Program-made: the position numbers and the translations under genes
Origin: a virus
Length of the DNA stretch: 64,000 nt
Virus record (IMG/VR): IMGVR_UViG_3300024348_000026
Location: 1 to 64,000 of that record
Strand: one strand, 5' to 3'
Notes under the pieces: model-generated
Seen by the model: only the letters and a program-made list of their open reading frames with translations
What the model was told of the DNA's origin: nothing
Database searches by the model: none
Shown here: piece after piece, positions 20,402-28,642 of the stretch
Position numbering within the stretch: the first letter of the stretch is position 1
Layout: the number at the start of each line of letters is the position of its first letter

Positions 20402-21106
20402 TTAAATGTCTTTTGCTCCTAATTCTTTTGCTCTTTCGTCGCTAAGGACAGAATACCAACCTCTTATAATTCTAAGTTTGCCTTTTTCGCCAGTATCCTG
20501 ACAAGTTTTTAAACTTAAATATTCTGCTAGTCGAATCATTCCGTTAACGTTTTTATCTCCACCGTCAATATAAAATCTAAGCGATCCAAATTTTTCTTTA
20601 TATTGGGCGACTTTTACTGGTCGCGGTTTTTTATTAATATAAAAGTTTTGACTATTACGGATCTTTTGATCGATTTTTGATGTCAGGCGACGAACCTTTG
20701 CCGCAAATGTTTTATCTTGTTTTTCTTTTTGTTCTTTAGTGATGAGGAGTTTGGAGTGTTTATCCCAAGGGCAGAAAAAGTAATCGATTTTTGCCTTCGC
20801 TTTCGTCCAAACCTTATAAAGAGAGTATCTGAATTTTTTGTCTGGGTCAAGGACTACTTGAGTAGTATTTTTTTGATAATCAAGGATGCATCCAAAAAGG
20901 TTGTCAACGATCTTCTCCCACCCCTTGGGGCAAGAATTCCAGCATCTTTGAGATTGAGGTAGAAGCTTTCCTTCCTCGTCTGTTTCAAACAGATCTGGAT
21001 ATTTAGAAAAAAGATAATCTTCGAAATCGATATCTTCTTTTACGTCATCATCGATCTTTTCGATCAGCTCTTTTACTGTTTTGATTTTCATATACTTGTT
21101 TTTCAT
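20402..21106 (-). CDS. conserved phage protein with EKFGSLRFYIDG motif
   Basis: 234 aa. The C-terminal third has KVAQYKEKFGSLRFYIDGGD, MIRLAEYLSLKTCQDTG and RGWYSVLSDE, a domain I know from many phage proteins of unknown function. The N-terminal part is lysine-rich with CPKGWEKIVDNLFGC. Promoter ends 5 nt before ATG. Confidence 0.75.
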   Translation of the reverse strand: MKNKYMKIKTVKELIEKIDDDVKEDIDFEDYLFSKYPDLFETDEEGKLLPQSQRCWNSCPKGWEKIVDNLFGCILDYQKNTTQVVLDPDKKFRYSLYKVWTKAKAKIDYFFCPWDKHSKLLITKEQKEKQDKTFAAKVRRLTSKIDQKIRNSQNFYINKKPRPVKVAQYKEKFGSLRFYIDGGDKNVNGMIRLAEYLSLKTCQDTGEKGKLRIIRGWYSVLSDERAKELGAKDI

Positions 21107-21139
21107 GTATATGATTACCCTTAATTAAGGCGAAGTCAA
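21107..21139 (-). promoter_or_regulatory. sigma70-type promoter, leaderless
   Basis: TTGACT, 16 bp, TAATCA, TATAC, then ATG. Confidence 0.6.
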
Positions 21140-21192
21140 GAAATTATTGCTATTTGGCTAAAAGAATCAGCGCGGCAAATAAATATTAAAAA

Positions 21193-21579
21193 TTAATATT
21201 GAACGTAAACCCGTGGGATTTCGACCTTATAAGAATCTCCAAGGCCCAAAACTTTTAAAGCCTTAGTCATCGATCCAGCGTCAGCTATGTGGGGTAAATG
21301 TCCAGCTCCCGTGTGTTTATAAAAAGCATCTCTTAAATAAGAAATATCTTCGCGCATCCATTTGGTTTGGTATTCAAATTCGCTCAACATTGCTTTCACC
21401 ATACAATGCATGTCTTCCACGCATACTTTTGGAGAATCTTCCATATAAGCCTTTGATTCAAAACAAACGACTTTATTTTCCCCTTCTCCTTCGATAAAAG
21501 CTGTAATTCCGAACTTTTCGGCATCTTTAACCGCCGCTTCTGAAAGTTCCATATTAATTAAAGGGAGAATTTTTTTCAT
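21193..21579 (-). CDS. hypothetical protein
   Basis: 128 aa from MKKILPLINMELS, chosen over an upstream methionine that lies inside the phosphoesterase gene. Unrecognised. Contains REDISYLRDAFYKHTGAGHL. Confidence 0.65.
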   Translation of the reverse strand: MKKILPLINMELSEAAVKDAEKFGITAFIEGEGENKVVCFESKAYMEDSPKVCVEDMHCMVKAMLSEFEYQTKWMREDISYLRDAFYKHTGAGHLPHIADAGSMTKALKVLGLGDSYKVEIPRVYVQY

Positions 21580-21601
21580 ATTTTTTATTACACTTATTAT
21601 A

Positions 21602-22123
21602 TTAGATGTTGAAATGCTTTTTTGCTTCATCAAGAGTATAGAAGAATCTGCCAGTATTTCTATAAATAGCATCAACGCAGCAATTTAAATACTTTTTGTC
21701 TAAAACTTTTTTGCCATACCAAGTTTTTTTCATAATATCTTGATCATGGATATGCCCACATAGGTTCCCAACGCATCTTCTCATTTCGTCAGGATGAATT
21801 GGGCAGTGAGTCAACCACATTTTTTTATATCGGACCATTCCGTGGATCTCCTCAAAAACAGCCATTTGATCGGCGTTTGTTGTTTCTAGATCGTGGTTTC
21901 CTAGAATTAGTCTTTTTCTGCCTTTTAGATTTCCTATTACATCTAACCCTCTTTTATCAAAAGCAACGTCTCCAAGAAACCAAACAACATCTTGTTTTTT
22001 AATAATCTTCTCGTAGGCTTCTACAAGAAGTTTTTCGTTTTCTTCTGGAGAAGAGATATATTTTCTAAAGTTTGGCAAATTAGTATGTGAAAGATGCCAA
22101 TCGCTGGTGAAGTAAACGCTCAT
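21602..22123 (-). CDS. calcineurin-like metallophosphoesterase
   Basis: 173 aa. Motifs in order: DWHLSH (residues 8-13), GDVAFD, GNHD, THCPIHP and GHIH, the full two-metal phosphoesterase set. Probably a phosphodiesterase; substrate unknown. Confidence 0.9.
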   Translation of the reverse strand: MSVYFTSDWHLSHTNLPNFRKYISSPEENEKLLVEAYEKIIKKQDVVWFLGDVAFDKRGLDVIGNLKGRKRLILGNHDLETTNADQMAVFEEIHGMVRYKKMWLTHCPIHPDEMRRCVGNLCGHIHDQDIMKKTWYGKKVLDKKYLNCCVDAIYRNTGRFFYTLDEAKKHFNI

Positions 22124-22407
22124 TTCGGTATTATATGGTCATCGCTCTTCGCGCCAATCTTTTTCTCAATAAACATGGATATCGGTTGCCCTAGAATTGC
22201 CCCAATTGATGACCCTATGCATGAAAATAACATCGTTTGGGTATCAGAGGATATAAGTTCCTTCATAAAGAATATCCAGAGGAAATTTGAGACTATGACG
22301 AGCAAGGAATGATACAGAACATTATTTCTGTTTCTTGCCCTGCCCATCATCGACCAGAGGACATTTAAAACAAAGGATATTAAGATTAGTTCAATTATCT
22401 TCATCAC
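22120..22407 (-). CDS. conserved phage membrane protein
   Basis: 95 aa, three hydrophobic segments. RARNRNNVLYHSLLVIVSNFLW, then MKELIS and a cytosolic IEKKIGAKSDDHI tail are features of a small phage membrane family of unknown function. Overlaps the preceding 56-codon gene by 17 nt. Confidence 0.75.
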   Translation of the reverse strand: MMKIIELILISFVLNVLWSMMGRARNRNNVLYHSLLVIVSNFLWIFFMKELISSDTQTMLFSCIGSSIGAILGQPISMFIEKKIGAKSDDHIIPK

Positions 22408-22561
22408 GAAGCTTCATCAAGTCTAGTCTAGTATCGAGGGCGTCATTAATCTTATTGACCCAAGACTTTTTCTTTCTCATCTCTGCTTTTGTCCATTTCT
22501 TAGCGAGGAAGGAAAGGGTTTTGTCGTGGTCTTTAATTATTTTTATATATTTGTTGTTCAT
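22391..22561 (-). CDS. hypothetical basic helical protein
   Basis: 56 aa, Lys-rich helix (KIIKDHDKTLSFLAKKWTK). Overlaps the membrane-protein gene, typical for this compact region. Confidence 0.55.
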   Translation of the reverse strand: MNNKYIKIIKDHDKTLSFLAKKWTKAEMRKKKSWVNKINDALDTRLDLMKLRDEDN

Positions 22562-22587
22562 TTTTTTTGGGGAGGCATAGAGGGAAA

Positions 22588-22980
22588 TTACAACAATGGT
22601 AAGTGGTCAGTAATTCCTTCGAACTTATTTTCAAAATGCGGCCCCACTGCAACTGCCGTGGGCGTTTTAACTCCATTAAATTCTGTAGCCCCATTGTCTA
22701 TAACTAAATGGGAAATTAATCCTGCGTCAAGAGCTTTTTGGTGAATCTCCATCAACTCTTCTTCACTATTAACATAACAGACAATTTTGCGAAAGGATGT
22801 TTTAAGCCACAGCTCACACTCTAATTTATGCTCCATCGGTATCTTGTATACAAAATGTCCAGTTCCAAACATTACATCTTTAGTTAAAAATGCCATAGAC
22901 GCATGGGCGCATTGGCTCCCGATTTTTCCTTTGCGGCATTTTAGGGCGTTATTCCAAATTATAACTTGCTTGGTATTCAT
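22588..22980 (-). CDS. peptidyl-tRNA hydrolase, PTH2 type
   Basis: 130 aa from MNTKQVIIWNN. KCRKGKIGSQCAHASMAFL carries the catalytic N-terminal pattern, followed by EELMEIHQKALDAGL, LVIDNGATEF and TPTAVAVGPH, all diagnostic of the archaeal/eukaryotic PTH2 fold. It releases peptides from peptidyl-tRNA and would recycle tRNAs from drop-off. Start coupled by ATGA to a membrane peptide. Confidence 0.9.
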   Translation of the reverse strand: MNTKQVIIWNNALKCRKGKIGSQCAHASMAFLTKDVMFGTGHFVYKIPMEHKLECELWLKTSFRKIVCYVNSEEELMEIHQKALDAGLISHLVIDNGATEFNGVKTPTAVAVGPHFENKFEGITDHLPLL

Positions 22981-23129
22981 TTTTGTGCTGCTAAAATTAA
23001 TCCCACATTTGCGAAAGCATAAGCATACCAAGTAAGCGCCCAAGGGAAATTTCCTTTTAGGGCAAAACTGGTTCCAGTAATAAAATAAAGAGCCGTCGAA
23101 ATTCCTACTGTGAAGGTTTCAAGATTCAT
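22977..23129 (-). CDS. 50-residue membrane peptide
   Basis: Two hydrophobic stretches (TVGISTALYFITGTSFAL and TWYAYAFANVGLILAA). ATGA overlap with the PTH2 gene and a 4-nt overlap with the macrodomain gene support it. Confidence 0.6.
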   Translation of the reverse strand: MNLETFTVGISTALYFITGTSFALKGNFPWALTWYAYAFANVGLILAAQK

Positions 23130-23593
23130 AAATTATTTTTATATTCGACTATTAAAACTTCAAACCCTTTAAAAACGTCCTGAATCATTGCGTTCACGAC
23201 GATCCAAGAGCCGCCAGCCCTATCACTCGCCATTTTATAGGGAATACCGATGATACCCTTAAAATTTAAACCAATCAGTTCTTCCCGCACACCCTCAAAA
23301 CAGCGGTAAAGGGCCTCGTAATTAACTTGGCGACATTGGGTTCCATAATTTTTTTGAGCGTGAAGATTAAATATATAACCATTTTGAAATCCAGCAAAAC
23401 TATTAGTTCCTAATTTTAGACCGCTTGTTTCTTCATGTAGTCTATATGATTTGTAAGCTTCTGGAAATTGATTTTTAATTTGAAGAGCTATTCCACTTCC
23501 CATTACTCCTTGGCAGTTAGCGCAATGCAAAACAGTATTGACTTTCCCACTTCTAAAAAACTCAAGAATATCCCCTCTTTCGTGATTAATCAT
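23126..23593 (-). CDS. macrodomain protein (ADP-ribose binding)
   Basis: 155 aa. GDILEFFRSGKVNTVLHCAN, CQGVMGSGIALQIKNQFPEAY and IGIPYKMASDRAGGSW are the ligand-binding loops of a macrodomain. Likely binds or hydrolyses ADP-ribose derivatives such as ADP-ribose 1''-phosphate. It leads a run of genes with nucleotide-binding folds. Confidence 0.9.
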   Translation of the reverse strand: MINHERGDILEFFRSGKVNTVLHCANCQGVMGSGIALQIKNQFPEAYKSYRLHEETSGLKLGTNSFAGFQNGYIFNLHAQKNYGTQCRQVNYEALYRCFEGVREELIGLNFKGIIGIPYKMASDRAGGSWIVVNAMIQDVFKGFEVLIVEYKNNL

Positions 23594-23957
23594 GTTTTTT
23601 CTCTATTTTGATTTTCATATACTGTGGGTAATTTTTGATATACCACTGAGCCTTTGCTCTGGAAGAACAAAAAACATCAACAACGATTGTTTTCCCTTTA
23701 GAAGCTTTTTTAGAAACCAAAGCCGAACCTGTGTCGCTAACAACAAACTGTTTCTTCATCGCGGAAATGCTAACTATAGAGCCGTAGGGGATCGCTTTGG
23801 GGTCAGCCGCAAGGGTTTTGCCGCAGATGGGCTTCTTACCCGTAGAAGTGATTTTATCGCCCCAATAATAGGTAACTCTAGCCAATACTTCTTTTGCGTT
23901 CACGGTGGGCGTGAACAGGGTTAAAATCGTGAACAGGGTTATTAGTTTTTTAGTCAT
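23586..23957 (-). CDS. secreted 3D-domain protein
   Basis: 123 aa. Signal peptide KKLITLFTILTLFTPTVNA, then a double-psi beta-barrel with TLAADPKAIPYGSIVSI, FVVSDTGSAL and TIVVDVFC, the three Asp-containing motifs of 3D domains found in lytic transglycosylase-like cell-wall enzymes. Probably periplasmic and peptidoglycan-related. Start chosen at the ATGA overlap. Confidence 0.8.
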   Translation of the reverse strand: MTKKLITLFTILTLFTPTVNAKEVLARVTYYWGDKITSTGKKPICGKTLAADPKAIPYGSIVSISAMKKQFVVSDTGSALVSKKASKGKTIVVDVFCSSRAKAQWYIKNYPQYMKIKIEKKHD

Positions 23958-24484
23958 GTCCATCTTATACAGTATAATTTCAGAACATTCAAGTCTAAAT
24001 GATAACCATTTATCCCTCGCACCCTCATTTTTCTTACTGTGTCGGCAGTTCCCCCTTCTTTTACTTGATCTTTATCGCCAAAAGTCATCGCTAAAAATAA
24101 ATCAGCTTCATCTGCAACTTTTGAATTACGATCTTTAAATCCGCCGAAACTTTGGATATTAAAATGTTTTAATTTGAAGCAATCGTTCAGTTCTTTCCAA
24201 GTGTCCTTTTCTCTTGCGGAGCTAAACTTTCCATGATAACCGTGTAGAGTGCTTAAATCTCTACCGTTTTCGGGCAACCAGATTTTTGTTTTTACCTTGT
24301 CTTTGATACCTATCTCTACCGCAATGTGATCGGCCCAGGCTGCGCCTCCAGAAATGATGGAAGTTGTTTTTTCTTTTCTAATTATGCATCTGGCGGCATC
24401 AAGCATCCTTTGCCAATGGATTTTGGAGAGCTTTGCTGCGTCATCTTTTCGGCCAGCAGTTCCGATTATAGCTAATTTGCTCAT
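23954..24484 (-). CDS. SLOG-like Rossmann nucleotide-binding protein
   Basis: 176 aa. LAIIGTAGR at the start, SIISGGAAWADHIAVEIG (residues 44-61) and VKEGGTADTVRKM form the phosphate-binding loops of the DprA/LOG/YpsA-type SLOG fold. Ligand unknown. Confidence 0.75.
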   Translation of the reverse strand: MSKLAIIGTAGRKDDAAKLSKIHWQRMLDAARCIIRKEKTTSIISGGAAWADHIAVEIGIKDKVKTKIWLPENGRDLSTLHGYHGKFSSAREKDTWKELNDCFKLKHFNIQSFGGFKDRNSKVADEADLFLAMTFGDKDQVKEGGTADTVRKMRVRGINGYHLDLNVLKLYCIRWT

Positions 24485-24489
24485 CTTAG

Positions 24490-25017
24490 TTATGACAAAA
24501 GGATTTTCCAGTATTTTGAATCCATATCTCTTTTCCCACTGTCGAGGTCGAAGATTGCTTTAAATAACTCTTCCTTATTCTCAAAAACAAAATCCATATT
24601 TACTAGCCCAACTAACCAAAGAGGCATTTCTGATCTTTTATTAATCATAAAGAAAATAGGCTTTCTTTGGGAGGAAGCTTGAATGACTTCATGCGTGGTC
24701 CCCCACGTTGCCTTATTTGGTTCTAGTTTGACTATAACAAAAGTGCTAAGATCGACGGCTCTCAAATCACGCCGAATAATATTCTTCATTATATCATGAA
24801 GCTCGCTAAATTCATTATTTTCGCGCATTTTCTTAAATTTATTGCGCATATCCTCTGATTCGCTCAATTGATCATGAAACATTGGACGAGTAGGATTAAG
24901 GACTTTGATATTGATTTTCTCAAGATCTTTTGTGAAGGAATCTCTCCAATTTTCAGCGTCCTCCGTGTTTTCCATGTTGCCGCAAAGGTAGCAAATTGTG
25001 TTTTTTAGTTTATTCAT
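24490..25017 (-). CDS. nucleoside 2-deoxyribosyltransferase-like protein
   Basis: 175 aa. ICYLCGNMENTEDAENWRD, KVLNPTRP, RDLRAVDLSTFVIVKLEP and GTTHEVIQASSQRKPIFFM match the nucleoside 2-deoxyribosyltransferase fold, with D and E as likely catalytic residues. It could exchange or hydrolyse nucleoside bases. Overlaps the next gene by 4 nt. Confidence 0.8.
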   Translation of the reverse strand: MNKLKNTICYLCGNMENTEDAENWRDSFTKDLEKINIKVLNPTRPMFHDQLSESEDMRNKFKKMRENNEFSELHDIMKNIIRRDLRAVDLSTFVIVKLEPNKATWGTTHEVIQASSQRKPIFFMINKRSEMPLWLVGLVNMDFVFENKEELFKAIFDLDSGKRDMDSKYWKILLS

Positions 25018-25439
25018 TCTATTTGTTTCTTTTTATTTAATCTCTTTAACCCATCCAAAGTTTCTTTAACTATCCAAGAGCTAAAGTAGGCATGAACTTC
25101 TTCTCCGTCTGGATCATTATTTCCTTGCCCCCTGTAAGACAAAATCATATGGGCTGCATGAAAAGCTTCATGGGATAGATTTGCACAAAATGTTGAATCA
25201 AATTTATAAGATTTAAAGAAAATACAAACATTCATTCCATGGTCGATGGTAATTGTGCGGGCGTTAAATTGACTATCGCTTGAAGCGTTTTTTATTTTAA
25301 AATTATCTTCTATCCATAGATTAATTTCTTCCGCGTTAGATATCCCAACTGTAACATAAATACTAGCGCAGAAAATGGGATCAAACATCCAAACGCACTT
25401 GTATCTATTTTTGTCCACAAAGGTCCGAATTTCTCTCAT
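25014..25439 (-). CDS. putative zinc-peptidase-like protein
   Basis: 141 aa. LSHEAFHAAHMILSYRG and, 10-15 residues later, GEEVHAYFSSWIVKE resemble the HExxH-like plus distal Glu arrangement of small phage metallopeptidases (here HEAFHA). Activity unproven. Confidence 0.6.
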   Translation of the reverse strand: MREIRTFVDKNRYKCVWMFDPIFCASIYVTVGISNAEEINLWIEDNFKIKNASSDSQFNARTITIDHGMNVCIFFKSYKFDSTFCANLSHEAFHAAHMILSYRGQGNNDPDGEEVHAYFSSWIVKETLDGLKRLNKKKQIE

Positions 25440-25442
25440 TTT

Positions 25443-25700
25443 TTAAAAATTTTCGTAAAAACTAATATCCCCGTTTTCTTTGATCTTCTTGTTTTCTAAA
25501 AATGCTACCCGCCGCCTATATAGTTCCATAGAAACGCACCCAAGCGCCCCAATTATATCATTGTAGCTTTGGTAGTTCTCTCCAGCGACACCTAAATACC
25601 TCTCTAGCAAAACATGAATGCAATAATTCAATTCGCCAGCGCTATCTGGAAGAAGTTTTTCATCTAGGAATTTTCGATCTTCTTGTTTAATATAAGGCAT
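25443..25700 (-). CDS. conserved phage protein (DUF6899-like)
   Basis: 85 aa. MPYIKQEDRKFLD, GELNYCIHVLLERYL, IIGALGCVSMELYRRRV and KKIKENGDI fit a small widespread phage family that I recall as DUF6899. Function unknown. Confidence 0.7.
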   Translation of the reverse strand: MPYIKQEDRKFLDEKLLPDSAGELNYCIHVLLERYLGVAGENYQSYNDIIGALGCVSMELYRRRVAFLENKKIKENGDISFYENF

Positions 25701-26439
25701 TTTTTAGTTTCTTTGTTGGCTTTTGTAAAATAAGTTCCCATTTTTGGGAATCTTCATTAAAGTTTAGTCTGCGATGAGAGGATTCGATATCGTTAGGAAG
25801 ACCGCAGTTCTTCTCGATAAGTTCCCACATTTTTGGCCATTTTTTATTAGTTTTTTGACCAAAAAATTTGCACAGTTGACGGTTAATTTTATCATCTTCG
25901 ACTGTGAAAGTTTTCTCTTTTAAGAATCCTTTAATAATCGGCAATGGTTCTTCTGTTACCTTACATGGGTCATCGTAAGTTACATACATATTCTCAAAAT
26001 ATCCATCGTTTTTCTTTACGGCGAGATACTGGCGAATTGTTTGACGGATTTCGTAAGCCAGTCCTCCGTTTCTTGCTTTTTTATGGCCAATTCCATAAGA
26101 AGAATTAAATCCTCCAGCGATGCCCATATTATTTGCCCTTTCTAGGAAATTTTTCATTTCCCAATCAGGATCTCCCAGAATCTCTTTTTGTTCGTTGTAT
26201 AAGTTGTTATATTGATCAGAATATTCTCCATGACCATTATACCGAAGAATTGGTGGTTCTGGAAAAATTAATGATCTGAGAAATTTATGAATAGCTCCTC
26301 TCTCTTCATGAGAGAAAAAAGCTTCTGGGAAAGCCTCATCAATAGCTATATCAAATTGTCCCAAGCGAAGTCGAGTATAAACCTCTAACGCTTGTTCTAT
26401 CGTGCGTAAATGGGCGTCTGTGAATGATATGTCGGTCAT
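25687..26439 (-). CDS. hypothetical protein
   Basis: 250 aa. N-terminal helix LRTIEQALEVYTRLRLGQFD, then a region rich in Tyr/Asn. Similar openings occur in phage proteins of unknown function. Overlaps both neighbours. Confidence 0.65.
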   Translation of the reverse strand: MTDISFTDAHLRTIEQALEVYTRLRLGQFDIAIDEAFPEAFFSHEERGAIHKFLRSLIFPEPPILRYNGHGEYSDQYNNLYNEQKEILGDPDWEMKNFLERANNMGIAGGFNSSYGIGHKKARNGGLAYEIRQTIRQYLAVKKNDGYFENMYVTYDDPCKVTEEPLPIIKGFLKEKTFTVEDDKINRQLCKFFGQKTNKKWPKMWELIEKNCGLPNDIESSHRRLNFNEDSQKWELILQKPTKKLKNALY

Positions 26440-26660
26440 TGAAATAGTTTTTCTAGTAGTTGGATTTGGTCTTTAGCTGTTTTAACAAGATTTAAAGAAA
26501 CCTCTTCAGTATTAGAAAAGTCGGCAGTTGTTTTTTTAAAGCGGACAGCATAAGAGCATTGTCTGGCCTTATCTACACAGGGGAGAATGTTGAAAAAGAC
26601 CCCTCCAAATTTCCAATCAATCCTATCGTCTGACCATTCGTAGTAATAGATTTCTTTCAT
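26436..26660 (-). CDS. hypothetical protein
   Basis: 74 aa, unrecognised, coupled by 4-nt overlaps on both sides. Confidence 0.6.
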   Translation of the reverse strand: MKEIYYYEWSDDRIDWKFGGVFFNILPCVDKARQCSYAVRFKKTTADFSNTEEVSLNLVKTAKDQIQLLEKLFQ

Positions 26661-27133
26661 TTTCTTGTTTTTATAGAGATTAGATGCTCAATAACTTCTT
26701 TTGTTTTGCCATGAATTCTTCCCTGCGTCTCGATAATAGCTTTTAGATGATCAATCGAGCAGTTTTTCAACAAAACATACTTAAGGGGTTCGTCTCCATT
26801 AATGCCGCGACACCCCCAGCAGAAAGCTTCGCTTTTTTCTTCGATAGAGTCGCAATTAGGCCAATCTTTCTTTTCTAGGATTTTTACGTCCTCAATGTTC
26901 CAAACGCCGTATTTGCGGTTTTTGTTATTGCAATTATAGTCGTTATATAGCTCCGCAAAGGTTTGGGGAATTTGAAACCAAACGACATCTCCACCTCCAA
27001 AGCGGGTATATCCGCCATACATATTTGTAGTTGGTTGGCCAGAGTCAGCAATCATTCCATCCTCTGAAACAAAATCATGGTGAGCCATTGACGCTATAAC
27101 TTTTTTGCCATTTGTAACTCCAAGTAATTTCAT
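26657..27133 (-). CDS. hypothetical protein (MKLLGV family)
   Basis: 158 aa from MKLLGVTNGKKVIASMAHHD. This start sequence recurs at a broken gene near 30.9 kb. Contains CWGCRGINGDEPLKYVLLKN. Two in-frame ATGs lie 6 nt apart; promoter spacing favours the second. Confidence 0.65.
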   Translation of the reverse strand: MKLLGVTNGKKVIASMAHHDFVSEDGMIADSGQPTTNMYGGYTRFGGGDVVWFQIPQTFAELYNDYNCNNKNRKYGVWNIEDVKILEKKDWPNCDSIEEKSEAFCWGCRGINGDEPLKYVLLKNCSIDHLKAIIETQGRIHGKTKEVIEHLISIKTRK

Positions 27134-27168
27134 GCCCATACACTACTCTTTCTTTAGGAGTTTGTAAA
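27134..27168 (-). promoter_or_regulatory. sigma70-type promoter, leaderless
   Basis: TTTACA, 17 bp, TAGTGT, ATGGGC, then ATG. Confidence 0.65.
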
Positions 27169-27221
27169 GAGGTTTTTACACAATATGAACAAAAACCTTT
27201 AGGTTTTTTGCTTTTGCGATA

Positions 27222-27974
27222 TTAATCATGTGTATGCTCCCCGCTATTATTGTTTTCATTTTGTGTTTTTTTAATTAATTTATAAAGAAGGGTTTTTTCT
27301 TTTTCTGAGATTTCCATGCTGTCGTATTTAGCATGGTTCTTTTTGAAAAAATGAATTAGTGGAGCGTTTGAATTGACAATATCTAGCGGATCTTCTTCCG
27401 CCAACAAAAGTCTTGAGCGCAGACTAGAAAAGGGTTCTATTTTGCTGCCGACTCCATCTAATATCAAAAAATCATTTGGAGATGCTTTACGGGCGTTATG
27501 ATTTAAGTAGGAATTTCCAAATGGCAGGCTTTTTCCTATATGGGTATTCGATTCAAACATTAAGTCGTTATGCTCTTCCCATTTTTTATAAAAGTCTGTA
27601 TGGTCTTTTGCCCCTAAAATTGCATTATTAAATCCAATAAGCTTGCCAAAAACATAAAAGCCTATAAAGAATCCACTCTTCTCTTCGATGCTCTTAAATA
27701 AGCCGTCTAGACTTTCTCTAACTAAAACATCGCTATCAAGCCAGATACCGCCATATTGTTTTAATAGTTTTACGCGAAGGAAATCGGTGGCGTCTACTAT
27801 ATGCGGCAAATCAAAAACGGCATCAGGGAATTTGATGTATTGTTTGATAGATTCTTTAGTTAGCTTGTGTAAAGCGTAGCTCTCTTTAGAGCAGCGTTTT
27901 TCTAAGATCTCCTCCAAGTCTTCGATTACTTCTGACTTTGGCCCATCCCAATATGTGAAAATATTTTTTAACAT
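27222..27974 (-). CDS. glycosyltransferase, GT32-like
   Basis: 250 aa. ATDFLRVKLLKQYGGIWLDSDV is the signature of DXD sugar transferases of the capsule/GT32 group (DSD binds the metal and sugar nucleotide). Last gene of a five-gene glycosyltransferase run with 4-7 nt overlaps. Confidence 0.85.
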   Translation of the reverse strand: MLKNIFTYWDGPKSEVIEDLEEILEKRCSKESYALHKLTKESIKQYIKFPDAVFDLPHIVDATDFLRVKLLKQYGGIWLDSDVLVRESLDGLFKSIEEKSGFFIGFYVFGKLIGFNNAILGAKDHTDFYKKWEEHNDLMFESNTHIGKSLPFGNSYLNHNARKASPNDFLILDGVGSKIEPFSSLRSRLLLAEEDPLDIVNSNAPLIHFFKKNHAKYDSMEISEKEKTLLYKLIKKTQNENNNSGEHTHD

Positions 27975-28642
27975 GATTCTTTGATTGGGTGGAAGATTTC
28001 TTTTTCGCCTGAAAATATCATTGCATTATAATCGACAAACGGCAAGTTTATTTCCCCTATTCTCGCGCCTTCTATTGACGCTATCGTGGGCAAGCGTAAT
28101 TCGCTTATAATATCTTGTCTATAAGCTTCGTCCCACTGTGGGCGGGCAATGCTATCTAAAACCCATTTCTTTGTTAGAAAGCAGCCAAGCGAAATAAGCC
28201 CAACGGCTCGCTCTGAAAGCATTAGTTTTAGTTTTGGAATCTCACCCCACCAATACCAATAATCCTGATGCCAATCGAGATCGGACATTCTTTTTCTTAC
28301 CCATTGATTCTTTAGGTGCAACGGCTCAACGAACATTTGTTTGCCGACAAGATCAAGATTAAACGGAATTTCTGGGAATGCACAATTAACTAAAGTGTCC
28401 CATTCTATAATAGCAACACAATTTGTAGCGACTAAAGAACCGTTTTCTATCCACCATTTTCTTAAAGCTTGATCTGCGTTTCTCCAATTATATCTTTTGC
28501 CAAAAGGGTGGTCTTCTCCAATAACGACATGAACTGACATTTTTGGATTATTTTTAAGTAAAGGCAAAAGGTGAGGAAGCAGTAGCTCGCCTGTGGTTTT
28601 GTTCACATGGGTTAATATTAAACAAGTATAATTAGATATCAT
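27968..28642 (-). CDS. putative glycosyltransferase (GT-A-like)
   Basis: 224 aa. TCLILTHVNKTTGELLLPHL, then CVAIIEWDTLVNC, with EWDT at the DXD position. YWYWWGEIPK and a late acidic patch follow. Less typical than its neighbours; the assignment leans on fold pattern and operon context. Confidence 0.6.
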   Translation of the reverse strand: MISNYTCLILTHVNKTTGELLLPHLLPLLKNNPKMSVHVVIGEDHPFGKRYNWRNADQALRKWWIENGSLVATNCVAIIEWDTLVNCAFPEIPFNLDLVGKQMFVEPLHLKNQWVRKRMSDLDWHQDYWYWWGEIPKLKLMLSERAVGLISLGCFLTKKWVLDSIARPQWDEAYRQDIISELRLPTIASIEGARIGEINLPFVDYNAMIFSGEKEIFHPIKESC

